A stretch of 64,000 bases of DNA, from the NCBI GenBank assembly GCA_010279815.1, contig QEOQ01000395.1, positions 121,913 through 185,912 of the forward strand, in the 5' to 3' direction. Positions 42,301 through 55,025 of this stretch are shown here, piece by piece. Position numbers and translations under genes: made by a program. The notes under the pieces were generated by a model that did no database searches, was not told the origin of the DNA, and worked only from the letters and a program-made list of their open reading frames with translations. Each line of letters opens with the position of its first letter. Positions within the stretch are counted from its first letter, which is position 1. This stretch comes from Brachionus plicatilis (lineage: Eukaryota; Rotifera; Eurotatoria; Ploima; Brachionidae).

Positions 42301-45300
42301 TCAAAAAGAATACTTAGATTTTTTCATTTTTTTTCAGTATTATTTTGCTCTAAAATTCTTAATTCCCTAGAATAGAAAGATTTCATGGTTTTAAATTTAA
42401 AATTAAAATTTAAATTGTTTAATACTTTATAATTAAGTATTTTTCATCAATTCTTTATAAAAATTTTCCCGTTTGATTATGCTGCACTAAAAGCTAAGAC
42501 ACGCTTTTGGACAATGCACCAAAGGAAATCTCGCCCATGCTTAAAAACCTTTGTTTAATAGCATTATCATGGGTTTAGGTCCACATCAAACTCTGGAATT
42601 CTTAATTTAATGCGACATCAAGACTTGACTTTAAGACAAAAAATAAAAAAAAAATTTTTATTATGCATTTGGTGCAGCACCTCCTAATTAAGAAAAAAAT
42701 ATTAAAAAAATTATTTTTTTATTAACTAAAATTTGAGCTCTAATTTGGAAAAATTTTAATAAATAAGTAAAAAAATATTTTGAGGTTAAAAATCGATTTT
42801 ATCGAGATTTAGAATTGATAAAATAATTTTTTCTTTTGGTTTTTTTTTTAATTATTGGTGCTGCATATGTTCTTTAAAAAATTTAAAATTTTTAAAATTG
42901 TCTTTATTTTAATTGAAACAAATTGACTTGAGAAAAAAAATTGAAAAGGATGTCTAATGTGCAGTAAATAATAAAAAAATAAAGGTGATATTTTCTCAAA
43001 AAATTTTCAATTCCTTCACGACTACTCACTTGTGCATCCAGATAGTAAAATGATAGATTAACCAGCCAAACATGTGTCTGCAAAATTATCTCTCTTTTTC
43101 TTGATAAGATACTGCTAAATTTGTGACATTAAATTTTCAATTTTCGATATATTTTGCCTTATAAAGTGGCGCAAAAGATATCGTATTTGAAAAAAAAATA
43201 ATGTTATCTTTACTAATTGGCTGAGTGCAACTAAATTTTTAAGTCTACTAAAAATATTTCGTAACACAAAAAATATCTTTGTTAACTGAGAAAAGCAATA
43301 AAATTAACCTTAATTTATAAATCAAGTGATAAATATCCAAAAGCATTAGTGAAAAGAGAAAAATCCTCCGAGCCCAAATATACTTAATAATTTAAATGAA
43401 AAAAAATTACGATTCTCTAGGATTTCCTCAAAGCCCTGCTCGTCTAACTATTTATCTTAGATTAAATTATTCTTCTATTGCTAAATAAAATACCTTTTTT
43501 TTTTTATTATAGACCCGAAATTAATTAGTTTCCTAGAAAAAAATAAAAAAAAAACCTAAATTTGGTGTTTTTTTTTATCAAATTGGGTCTATGCAATAAA
43601 CGATAATGAGGGGTTAAATGAGACCAGCGGAATGCCACTACTTAATTCATCACGACAACTGAATCAATTTTCTAGCTTGTGTTCAGTGTCTGATTTAGCA
43701 GAAAATTCACTTAATAATTGTCACTTGAGTTTAATGCTAAATCAATTTAAAAACTATTCAACAAAATTTTAAAATCAGAAAAATTAAGTTACATCCTGAA
43801 TTATTCCAAAACCGGTTCTTGTAAGTATTTCCGATTATTTTTCTAAAATGAAACTTAACAAAAATTAATCACATACGGATTCTTTGTTTTAAAAGTCATA
43901 GCTAAATTCAAATGCGAAAAAAACGTCGCTAGACTCTTGCGGCTTTCGATACCTGACTTAGAGAACCTTTTTTTGTTGTGTAAAATAAACAAGAAACAAC
44001 GCCAGCATCTTTTGAAACCAATGGTTTTCAAAGCAAATTCTAAAGTAGAAATAAAATTAAGTTTAAGTATTTTTAAAATCTTGAATCTCAAGTCGCCAAT
44101 ATCAAGATTCAAAAAAAATTAACTAATAGACAATTAATAAAATATTCAACAATTATTGCTTTAGTTTAAATTTGATCTATGAAAATTGAGTAAGCCGTGT
44201 CCAAAATCATGCATTCATTTTGTTTTGGTCTTGATTGCCTGAAATAAATGATAAAATAAATCTTAAAATGGTTTGCTCTTAAAATTTAGATTAGCCATTT
44301 AGTGACCTAAAATAAAAAATTAGAAGAAACGATAATTAATTTTTTTAAATTTCAAGAATCAAATATCTTTGGCTAAACTAAATTTAGATAATTTGTTTAA
44401 TGTATTTTTTTTTCAACAAGAAAAAGATGTCTCTAAAAGCCTTAAAATATTTTTAATGATTTACTTAAATGTTAAAATAAAAAATAAAATCTAAATCTAA
44501 ATTTAAAGTAATTAACTGAAAAATTTCAAGTAGTTATTTAAATTGAAAGAAAAAATTCAAAACATAAAAATATATTTTTATTTGCTTCTGCGACCATATC
44601 TACTTGGATTGTATAAATTTTTTTTTTTTTTTAAACACCAAATTTGTGGAGAGCAATTTTTGAAAAGTTATATCAAAAATTTTTGACTTTAAAAAAATTA
44701 TTAAGATTAAATAATTGGTAGCAAAATTTTTTTATTTCTTGTTGATTTATTTCCTTTTGACCTTCAAATCTGCTTTAAAAAAAAAAAAAAAATTTTACAA
44801 AAAAATCTAAACGACACGACTAAACTTTAGTAAAGTAAATTTCAGCTAAAAATTTCTAAAATAAAGATAAATTTTTTTAAAATCCACTTGTCTTTTATTC
44901 TAAATACTTTTCAATGAATAATTCATTAATTTGGTTTTCAATTTATTCTATCCATAGAACTTAAAAAATTTTTTTTATTAAAGAATTAGGTTCTTGAAAT
45001 TCAAAACTTACATATTATCAAACTTTTTAAGATTCGAAATTTCCATCCCAACAAAAAAACTTAAAAAATGATCCTTTTTATTTTTCTAGAAAACAATTTT
45101 TGCCCCCTTTCACAAGTTTTTTAAATGAGAAATTTGGTCACTGTTTCTGGCCAATATATCAGCTATTTAATCATTAATCTTTAAAAATGAGAAAATTTTC
45201 TAAAAGCTAATATTTTTCTCGACAAGATTTTCTAATCGAGACTTATTTTAATTTAAAATAATTTAATTCTTTTTTGTAAAACTTATTTTTTTTATTTAAA

Positions 45301-46700
45301 TAATTTTTCTTTTTCTTTAAAGGAGGTAAAATTTACCGAATAAATATAAAAATAGAAAAATAGTGGGTGCTTTATTATGTTTAATTTTCCGTAATTTTAT
45401 CCTAGGAAAAAAAATCGGAAAATAGGCATTATTTCAGCTTCAAAGCATTTTTTCTAATTTCATTATGATTTACCAGGGGTCTCTCTTTGAATATTTTCTA
45501 AATAAATTCCTATATTCTCTTCAAAATTAAATCTGTATAATATTTAAACAAATTCAATATTTTTTTAAATTACGCAAATCCAAATTTTCTTTGATAAAAA
45601 AAATTTGAAAATTTGAAAAGAAAAAAACATAGTTAAAAAATCAGCTGTAAATTTCTAAAAAGAAAATTCTTTTATAAAAGAATGATTTTATTCACTTTAA
45701 AAATATTAAAATGCTTTAGTTTCATAATTTGTTTTTCTCAATTAATCCTCTATTAAAATTAAAAAAAATTTGATATAATTTTTTCAAAAGTATATCTATT
45801 TTTGTAAAAATAATTCTAAATGTACAAAACTATAAATCATTTTTGTAAAATGATTTAGAAGAAAAAAAACTAATTGAAGCTATTACATAAAAGAGTGAAC
45901 TTTGGAGAAACAAAAAAAATAAAAAAATCCATGAAGTTATAAACAACCTATTGATAATGCCATTGAATACTGAAATTTAAAATCTGTAAATTCAAGCCCA
46001 GTTTATTTATTATATCATCGGAGCAAATTTTTTGTCTAACAATCGACCTTTGCATTCAAACTCAAAATGTTATTCGCATATGTCCTGAGATGCAGCAAAT
46101 TTTGATTGATATTTTCTCTGGACGATTTCATAAAAACAAAATAAGAAATTGCGTGAAAAAAATAAAATATACAAGCTCGACTATCTATCTTTATTTTATA
46201 TTTAATTAAATTAATCAGACTCAAAACATTTACAAAAGAGAGCCCATGTTCTCTATCGTGTTTTAGTTGTCCCCACTAATTGCTTGCAAATATCAAGCTA
46301 ATTGATAATTAAAAAATGTATTTGAACGCTCTATTTTATTTTTGTTGCTTCATTTCTTCCTTCGTGGTTATCCTAAATCTTTGCGTGCCTACCATACCAT
46401 GAAGTTTTTGTTGCATGGATTTATCTGATTCTTATTAAGTAATTTACAAACATTTAAATGCAAAGCCCATTCAAATCATCCAAATACTAGACTCAAAAAA
46501 ATATTCACGTTCCTTCTGTCTCATCCTTAATTAAAAAAAAATTTTTTTTTTAATGAAAAAAAATTCTTGTGACTTTTTTCAGAATACAAAAATTGCTTGC
46601 GAGACTTAGTCACGAGATGATCACTTTTTTAACTCACAAAACACAATAAACTTTCTTTCACTGCTTTTGGTCACAATTGGTTTAAATTAAGAAAATAAAT
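39400..46700. other. AT-rich region, almost no recognisable genes
   Basis: Only scraps are visible: a protein-like stretch at 40922-41041, a possible LINE scrap (RKAVFWPHVKYACGFLL-like, about 41825-41885, plus strand) and a Penelope-like GATTTGGTCGAAACGCGTCG motif at 40292-40313. Upstream FGF exons may be hidden here. A minus-strand ATG near 43069 followed by hydrophobic codons and GTGAGT is one weak candidate. Confidence 0.4.
40922..41041 (+). pseudogene. Protein-like 40-codon fragment, unrecognised
   Basis: Reads LTIEQVSGIGLIRIRAFELD followed by LKYNNYVKCLFVLASRALE and TAG, with no start codon. A related GCGCTCTAGAAT block recurs at about 41177. It may be an exon or transposon scrap. Confidence 0.25.
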
Positions 46701-46765
46701 ATGAAGACAAAAGCCATGAATGCTTAAAGTTAAATTTCCTAGTCAAATATTTGGTTAGGTCTATA

Positions 46766-46951
46766 CAGAAAAAAAGAGCAAAATTAAAGAAAAAAGCCAC
46801 TCGAACTTTGGAGCTCCTTGAGCGAATTAATATTTTTATTTTTGAAAAAGAAAATCAACGAGAAGAAAAAACAAAATTATATAATTGTTTTAACTTGGAG
46901 AAAAGTTCTGGTACTAGAAATAGTTTTGGCCAAGTGCAAATTCTAAGCTAA
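46766..46951 (+). CDS. Possible terminal exon, unrecognised
   Basis: After CTATACAG at 46758-46765 the frame reads KKRAKLKKKATRTLELLERI and ends KSSGTRNSFGQVQILS with TAA. The base composition is less AT-rich than the surroundings. A second exon-like stretch (about 46583-46648, IQKLLARLSHEMITFLTHKT Q) follows TTTTTTCAG upstream but ends in TAA. No family is recognised. Confidence 0.3.
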   Translation, partial: QKKRAKLKKKATRTLELLERINIFIFEKENQREEKTKLYNCFNLEKSSGTRNSFGQVQILS

Positions 46952-47782
46952 CTAGAAATTAAAAATCTCCTAGAAATTTATTTAATTTATTTCGAAAGTC
47001 ACTTGAATTAGAATTTTAAATTGACTGTTAATTGTATTCTTTTAAATAGCTGTTGATATATTGACCTGTTTTCATTTCGAAATCGATGAAAAGTGTTATA
47101 AGTAGAAAATATTTTTCTAATGGATTTTTAAGCCTCAAAACACTAGTAACGCCAAATGTTAGACTTTTTCTTTCAAGGTGTTTAAGTCAATATTTTTAAA
47201 AAGCGCTAATGAAACTTTATTAGTTTAAAATTGGCTTTGAATGTCTCTTCAAGATTGCCCTGAGCGTTGCACAATACAAATATGTCGCAAAATGGTTCTA
47301 AAATTTTCATTCAGGCAACTTGGTCAAGTATTTTAAATTTTGTTCAAGCTGAAAATTGTATTTATAAAAAAAAAATGTAGTATTTGTGATTCAAAAGGAA
47401 GATAGAAATGACTGATAAAATTTTAATTAGATAACAATGGAGACAGTGAAAATAAAAAGTTAATTATTGAATTTTTTAATCCTTTTTCAAACACATCAAG
47501 ATAAAAATGTTAAATTTTTCGGAAGCTTAAACGAATATTTCTATAATTACTTTAATCATAAAACTTTTATTTTTTCTTTTTATCTTTTTGATAAAGATAA
47601 GCCATTAAACCTTTTTAAATTTTGCTTTTTAATTAAAAATAATTGAAAGGCTCAGTTTGATATGATCGAAACATCGATTAAGTTTAAAAAGAATATTTTT
47701 CAATTTTAAACTTTGACTTTGGAGATACAAAATTTTTATTTTTTGCACTTTTTAATTTTTTTTCATTTTTTCATTCCTGGCT

Positions 47783-48302
47783 GACATCTTGATGTTGATG
47801 ATCAAAATATCATTTCTATTCAAAGAGTTTATCTTTGAATTAATTTAAAAAATTTTAATGTAACATGCTTTACATGCAATGTAGATTTAGAAAAATAAAA
47901 TAACTTTAAATAAATATTTTCTCAACCCATTGATAAAATCGATTTTTAAATTTAAATGCATTAACTCATTGTGGGTTGTTTATTTCGTAATTTTTTATTT
48001 AAAAAAATATTTGTTGGAAAGATCGATCTTTCATTTTATGACTTATTTGGTATTTAATTTTTGAATTTAATTTTTAATGCTAGATACAAATACTTTTGAA
48101 ATAAAAAATTTCAAAATGAACAAAATCAAAATAAAAAATCGATTTATCAATGGGTTGAAAAAATATTTATTTAAAGTTATTTTAATTTTCTAAATCTACA
48201 ATGCATGTAAAGCATGCTACATTAAAATTTTTTAAATTAATTCAAAGATAAATTCTTTGAATAGAAATGATATCTTGAATTGATCGTCATCTTCAAGATG
48301 GC
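47783..48302. mobile_element. Foldback/MITE with ~165 bp inverted arms
   Basis: The left arm (about 47783-47947) and right arm (about 48133-48302) are near-perfect reverse complements over their whole length, e.g. CATTTCTATTCAAAGA(G/A)TTTATC and TTAATGTA(A/G)CATGCTTTACATGCA. The ~185 bp loop is AT-rich. Part of the arm also occurs at 33155-33200. No coding potential is visible. Confidence 0.75.
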
Positions 48303-48609
48303 TCTTGATTTTGGAAAAAATATTATTTTATTGAAAAATATAAAAAAAGTTGATTATTTCGACAATTAAGAGTTTAAAAGGTAATGTAAAATTGCAAAAT
48401 CTTATAATTTGTTAATCATTTACCTTTTCTATTTCATTATTTTTCTTACTTTATCAATTTTTTACAATTATTGGATTTAAAATAAAGGCGAAAGACATTT
48501 GAAACCCGTGGAGCATATACCCAAATTTAATTTTTATAAAAAATAAATTATAACTATTTAAAAACTTTTATCTAATTATTTCTAATTACATAAAATTCGT
48601 CAATTTTAC

Positions 48610-49205
48610 AAAAGGATATATAAATGGCCAGAACATTGGTAAATGGATTTTAAAAATGATAAATTTATTGTTGTGCATTAAGGGACAAACAATCACAATC
48701 ATGGATATTTTTTAAGATGGACATAAATTGGCTGAGTGGTTTCAAGAGAGAGATTTAGGCGTTGTTTTTAGTAAAGATTTGGCACATATATCAGTGGATG
48801 CTAGAAAAGCAAACTATGTCCTTAGAATTTTTAAAGGCCTTTATTTTTTTATGTTATATATTTTTTTGGTGATAAAAAAAAATTGGTTTCTGATTTTCTC
48901 TTTAACATACAAAATTGTTCTAATTGTGTTAAATTTAATTGGCATAAAAATAAATAAAATTCACTAATTATTAAAAGGAAGAATACTTAAGTATAATAAT
49001 GATAAATAATTTCTTTTTTTTTATATCATATTTTTAGTTAAATTAGTTTCAATTAAAAGAATTTAACAAAATAATCTGCATTTCATTTTTATTTACAAAA
49101 TTTTATCATTATTTTCTGTCTTAAATTTTACTTTTTACATTTTTAATTTTTATACATCGCCAGAATTGGTGCAAAATAAAATAAATAATAATAATAATAA
49201 TAATT
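48610..49205 (+). pseudogene. LINE reverse-transcriptase relic
   Basis: 48742-48835 reads RDLGVVFSKDLAHISVDARK ANYVLRIFKG, matching the EKDLGVxxSxDLKxS...AxxKAN segment of CR1/Jockey-type LINEs. Upstream bases contain the decayed preceding region. An (ATA)n tract at about 49186-49205 could be the LINE 3' tail. Confidence 0.5.
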
Positions 49206-49857
49206 ATATTTTTTAGCTCGGTACAGCAAACAAATAATTAATAAAATGAATAACAGAGTGATCAATTTTAATTTTTTTTAATTTTTTGATTTTTATTTTT
49301 TATCTGAAGAGGCTTTAGCTCGACACAGATGAACAAATAAATAAATAATAAATCACAATCAAGAATTTGTAAAGCCAATAAGTCTACATTTAAATAAATA
49401 TTATTGATGATTCTTAATTAGAAGCTGAAGAAATAGAAATAAAAAAAAAGATGAGAGGAAAAAATAAAAACTTTCAAACCTCATGCTCTTTTCGAGACTA
49501 TAATACCACAGATAGTGAATTATAACATATATTTATTGAACAAAAGTGGCGTATTTTTTTTTAAAATTTTTAATTAAATATAATTGTTTAAAATATTTCA
49601 TAGACTACATTTTCTTTTCTTTTTTTTTCGATATCTTAGTCTGAAACCAAAGAATAAAAAATACAATTGAAAATATAAAAATGATACCTAGAAAAATAAT
49701 TATTTAATGTTCGTTCAGATTCCGTGATAAATTTGCAATCAAGAAACTTTAAATTTCCTAGATAAGGCTTCGTTTAGTTTATGAAGAACAAGTTTTGAAT
49801 ACATGTTTTAAATAAATGTACAAATATTATCAAAGAAAGGGCTAATTCTCTAAAGAG

Positions 49858-50035
49858 ACCAAAAAATTTTTTCGTGGATAGGTGATCAACACTGGTCACA
49901 TATTTTGTGACCAAAATTGTTCACCAAATCAAATTTAACTTGTCACGTATTTTAAAAATACTTGATCAATATTATTAATTAATTAATCAACTTGAAAAAT
50001 AAATTGGTCACAAAAAATTATTTAAAATATTTTTT
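49858..50035. repeat. Partial copy of the GGTCAC/TGATCA MITE
   Basis: It shares GATAGGTGA(T/C)CAACACTGGTCAC with 56199-56218 and the flanking AGAGACCAAAAAATTTTTT-like start, so it is the same family as 56158-56717. The right end is lost. Confidence 0.5.
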
Positions 50036-50324
50036 TGTTATAAAATAAAAAAAAAGCCATCATATAAACAAATTGAAAATTAAAAAAAAATTTCTAACTT
50101 TTGATAATAAAATAATTTTTCTTCGTTATGATCGCTAAAATTTTTGCCAGAATTGATCATAAATAAAAAAAAAAATTTGAAAAGATCACAAAGAAGAATG
50201 GCCGAAGCCATTAGTGATCCAAAAAATCTCAAATAAGAAGACCACTTTTTGGAACTAAATCTCATCTCTTTGGAAGAAAGATATAAGACGATCTAATTCT
50301 TGTATTATTGTAGTTATTGGTCAT

Positions 50325-50435
50325 TATTGTACAGGAACCCATAACTTAAGTCCAAGAAGCAATTTTTTTAAAAATAGAATTGCATTTTTTGGAATTCTTT
50401 ACCTAGAGGAGTTGTATAACAGGAATCAGTAGATG
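50325..50435 (+). pseudogene. LINE C-terminal relic
   Basis: Reads GTHNLSPRSNFFKNRIAFFG followed by ILYLEELYNRNQ and TAG. This resembles the R-NFFxNRxxxxWxxLPEE ending of CR1/Jockey-like LINEs. Only this piece is recognisable. Confidence 0.35.
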
Positions 50436-50682
50436 ATTAAAAAAGATGAACTTTTTTGGAACTAGTCCTTTCACTTCGTTAGAGGTCGTCTTCTATTTTA
50501 TCTCTTATCTACAGTCTTGTTTTAATTAATTCAATTCAATGACGAAAAAATTTAATTTTTAGAATGTAATTAAAAAGCTTCAAAAAATACTTTGGATCTC
50601 GTGAAACATGAAACAAATTTTTTTAAACTTTTAAGCATTTTGATAAAGAGCCAGCCACTCAAGCCTCTTCAAATTTCACTGA

Positions 50683-50689
50683 TATATAA
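50683..50689 (+). promoter_or_regulatory. Possible TATA box of the lipocalin gene
   Basis: TATATAA lies 57 bases before the lipocalin ATG, a suitable distance. The surroundings are AT-rich, so chance is likely. Confidence 0.3.
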
Positions 50690-50745
50690 ATCTAAAGTAT
50701 GATAGTAAATTTGGAAAAACATTAAATAACATTATTGAGAAAAAC

Positions 50746-53700
50746 ATGAAGTCGACAACAGTTTTTTACACTGTTGTGTTGAGCCTCTTCATTGGCGTGA
50801 GCAATTGCTTAGATTGGTTCCATAAATGTAATTTGCCAAAAACAGTTGAAAATTTTCAGATAAATAAGGTAAATTTTAATAAAGTTGAAAAAATGCTCTT
50901 TTCTTTACTAATTTTACTAATCAAGTGTTTTTAGAAAATCTCTAAAAACAAAAACAAGATTTTTCATTTCAACTTAATCTCATTTTAAAATTATATAATT
51001 TGTTTTTTTTTAAAAGAGTATTTGCACTTAGCATTTTCTAATTTTTAAAACTCGTTTTAAGATAATTGGAACATGGTTTATTTATTTGCATTCACAAGGA
51101 ACTCTTATTGACCATTTTAAATGCATGAAAACAATCTACAAACCAACAAAAGAACCCAATGTCATTTTATCAAACTCAATTGCTTGGTCGTAAGTGTAGA
51201 TTAAATTTTTAATAAATTCTCAGCGGATCAAAATTGAGAACTTTGAGTTTTTCTTGTTAGAATAAATTAAAGCTTTGTCAGATTTATCAAGGCAAGCTTC
51301 ATAAAAATTTACAATTATAAATTCCCTGCTGAAGGGTTTCTAAATAAAAAGAAGCCAAGTTTTTATACTTATTTTGCTCTAACACAATGACTGAAATTTG
51401 AATTGACCAAAATTTAAGTCACAATATGCATACAATTTTTGTTTTGATTGTAAAGAGTGGTACAAAAATTTAAAAAATCTAACTTTTTAACTTCTGATAC
51501 TGGTCTCGAAAGTAAAAAAATTAACATTTAAAAATTTCTCAAGAAAATAGAACTTTTTATTTTCAAGTTTTTGATAACTCTAATTTCTGATTTTAACAAT
51601 AATTTTAATGATTTTAATTTTATAAATAACATGTTAAAAATCCTTATAATATTTAATAATATTAATTAACACCAGAATTTCAGATTTATTTCAATTCTCT
51701 TTATTAAAAATATCTTTTAAAAAATTTCAATTGGTTTACATTATTTTCAATTTGACCGAAAAACAATTATTTACCGAAATTAATAAAAAGTGAAATTTAA
51801 CTTGATTTTTTAAATCACTTTAAAAAAATTAAATGGCTAACAAAAATTCATTTATTTTTTTTAAATACATTTAGTGAACTCTCTTAACTCCATTCAGCGT
51901 GTTTACTTATTATCTATGTCTATTTTATTTTGTTTAACTTCTTCAATTTTCCATCTTAGCAAACTTTTAAATTTAAGAAATTTTCTTAATTATTTTATTT
52001 TTAATTAACGAGTATTTAATTAATTTTACGAATTTAAACTTTTATCAAACCTATTTTTCAATTCCATATTTGTGCCCTGAAGTAGCTCAGGCTTAAAGAA
52101 AAATTTAAATAAAAATATTTAGAAAACACATTCCCAATATCTAATTCCATTTTGGTATTGCTTGCTTTTATTTGTCTCGTGAGGTGTCCCAAGACTTATT
52201 TTAAATCATTTTTAAAGACATTTTTCAAATCTCTTCCTGGCTTAATTTTATTTCTAAAATTTTTAACTAATGTTTTTTTTTTATATTTTTTCTCTGTACT
52301 AAATTAAAAAATCTTGAGTTAAAATAAGTAAACTTTTTTTTACTCTATTTAAAATAGGGACTGAGAATTTCTTTGAAAATCCAACGTAAAAAATTGTATT
52401 TAAAATTTCAAATAAAACTTTGTTTAAACAATGTGGGCTAGCTACTTATTATTCAAATTGCATAATTGTTCCTAAAAATATTTTTAAACCAAAAATAAAA
52501 AAAATTAAATAATACTTTTTGTATTTGAATAGAAATTAAAGCTTTCTTGTGTAAATTTTTTGGATGTTAGCATATAATTAGTCAAATTGAAAAAGCATTT
52601 GTTCGAGTACTTTTCTTGCTCTACTAATTTTAATATTTGATTTTATCAGAACTTAAATTTTTTTAAAAAAATTCTTTTTTAATCTGAAGAAGCAATACAA
52701 ATTAAAGATTTCCCTTCTTGTCAATATTGATGATTAATATTTTTCCCTAATTAATCAAATTAATTGTACTGAACAGAAGTGATTTAATTAACTATTTGTT
52801 AGTTTTTTATCATCAAATTTAGAAGTCAGATGTTTAAATAATTCTATCAATTATTTTAAATGTTTTTTTTTGAAAGAGATATTGAAAATGCGTTTGACTG
52901 AACAACATACCTAGAAATCTCTTCTTAATCCCTAAAGTTCTTTTCAGTATATCCAAAAATCTTTTGGCTAGAAAATTTTTTTGTAACTAAAATTACTTTT
53001 TTTATTACTAAAATAGATTTACTTTAAAAAAATACTTTATGAATTTAGAATAACTTTTTAATGATAAGCATTTTTATTGATATAAGAATTATTTCAAAAA
53101 TTTCAATATAACTTTTTCACTAAATTCAAAAAAGATTGATTTGAAAAGTGAATCCGATTAAAGTTTTATTAAAAAAATGGAGACTCAAACAATTGCTAGA
53201 AAAGATAAAGACAAAAAAGTAAGAAAAAGGCGCCGAGTATTTTGAAGTTTAAAAGTTGTTTTTAGATATTTTATTTTTTTGAAAAAAATAAACCTTTTTG
53301 ATATAAAAAAATAAAAAAAAGTGTTTTTAAACTGTAATATTTATTTTATTTAGATATTAGTAAATTAATACACGGCAAGTTAAATTAGCGATAGAAAAAG
53401 TATAGGCCAAATCTTTTAAAATACTATAACTTTTAAACACACAAAATGCTGATAATCGTAATTACTCTGTTTAACATACGAAATTCTTTTTATCTTAGTC
53501 ATCTTTTTTTTAAATTAAAATCAAAGTTTTTAAAAATTAACAAAATTCAAATATAATCTTTAACCATGGGCTTTAAAAAAAATATAATCTTAAATAAAAT
53601 CAAAATTTACACAGATAACTTATATTTTTATTTTACCTTAGCTTTGTGAGATACTTGAAGTGAAGCACTCGACCATTGTTATAAATTGTTTATATTTTTT

Positions 53701-55024
53701 TTTTATCAAGTTGATAGGACTATGATATGAAAATTAATTATTTTTTTAAGGTTTTTGAGCAAAAAAGTATCTACATAATGCAAGTATGCTGATTAGATTT
53801 TCAAGTTAACTGTAAAGATTTTAATTACTAAACATGGTGATTAAAGTTTATTAAAACAACTAACTCTTTTTAAAATACACCGAATTTAAGCTCAAAATGA
53901 ATTTTTTTTACCATACTTTAAAAAAGATGTATCTCTTATAAAACAAACCATCTAAATTTACTTCCAAATGCTTAAGAAAGCGATTCGAATTGAAGCGCTG
54001 CTAAATTGATTTTTAAATCTTTCACAGAGAAGGCTTTTAATCTGGGAATAAAAATGAATTAATAATTGACAACAAAAAATTTATTTATTCTAAATTATTA
54101 ATTATTACATTTAAAATCAATAATTAAAGGGACAATTTTCGAATAAAATGGCATTTACAAAAAAACTGAATTTATTTATTTTGTTAATTTATTTGATTAA
54201 AAAAGTCTTTAAAAATCTCTTAGTTTTATTACTCAGAGCCATTTAACATTTTGAAGTAGATTTAAAAAAAGTCATTAATGTATTTGGATCAAATGAAAAT
54301 TTTGAGGCTAGCCATTGGCATTTATGATAAAAAAACGGTATTGATATTTTCAATCAAAAAAAAATCAAAAAAAATTTGAATTTTTGTAAATTTTAATTCT
54401 TTATCTCTATTGTTCTCTTTGTATCTAAAAATTTTTTTTTAAAATTAAATTGGTTGCTCCATTCAAACCCATTATTCCAGACTTAAAATTAAAATAAATT
54501 TTTGACAATAAAAGTCAGATACTGACTTTGATGAGTTAAAAAAAAAATTTAATGAACAAGTAAATATACAAATGTAAATGTCAATTTTGATAGCTCGGTC
54601 TTATTTTGTTTAGTTCAATTAAAAAAAGAATTTAAATCTAAAATTTATTTATTTAAATTTAAAATTTAATTTTGCTAGCTTTTATACAAAATGGCTGGAT
54701 TATTCAATAATGAATTATAATGATTATGAAAATAAAACTGGAATTTTGTCTACAATGAACAAAAGCGATCGATCTATTGATCTGTGGAATGAAAATATTA
54801 ATTATTACATTATGGATACCGATTACAACTCGTACTTAATAGGCTATTTTTGTTCATATAAATATTTTGGCTTTGCGTCCGAGCAGAACTATTATGTGCT
54901 CACAAAGCAGAAAGAATTGGATCCTTTTTTGGAAAAACGAATAAAAAATTTACTAGACACTTTAATTCCAAGCAGCATTGTGATGAAAAAAACTGATTTC
55001 AATGATTGTCTCGGTTCTCCATGA
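50746..55024 (+). CDS. ApoD-like lipocalin, three exons
   Basis: Exons are 50746-50868, 51062-51189 and 54679-55024. Donors are GTAAAT and GTAAGT, acceptors TTTTAAG and TTTTGCTAG, and phases 0 and 2 match exactly, giving 198 residues. A signal peptide (MKSTTVFYTVVLSLFIGVSNC) leads the mature protein. The lipocalin G-x-W motif is IIGTWFIYL at the start of exon 2. Exon 3 has the strand pattern YYIMDTDYNSYLIGYFCS (as in ApoD NYWILxTDYxNYALVYSC), the late helix DPFLEKRIKNLLDTL, and a final cysteine (FNDC). Lipocalins are secreted carriers of small hydrophobic ligands. The 3.5 kb second intron shows nothing else recognisable. AATAAA is at 55076. It converges with the TTLL gene. Confidence 0.82.
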
Positions 55025-55025
55025 A

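Noticed and set aside
43040..43070. Minus-strand ATG with hydrophobic codons before GTGAGT as the missing FGF signal-peptide exon
   Set aside because: The peptide is too short for a signal sequence, and joining it needs an alternative acceptor in the FGF exon. The support is not sufficient.
43855..44122. Overlapping 85- and 61-codon frames on opposite strands
   Set aside because: Neither has a recognisable domain, splice context or composition different from the AT-rich background.
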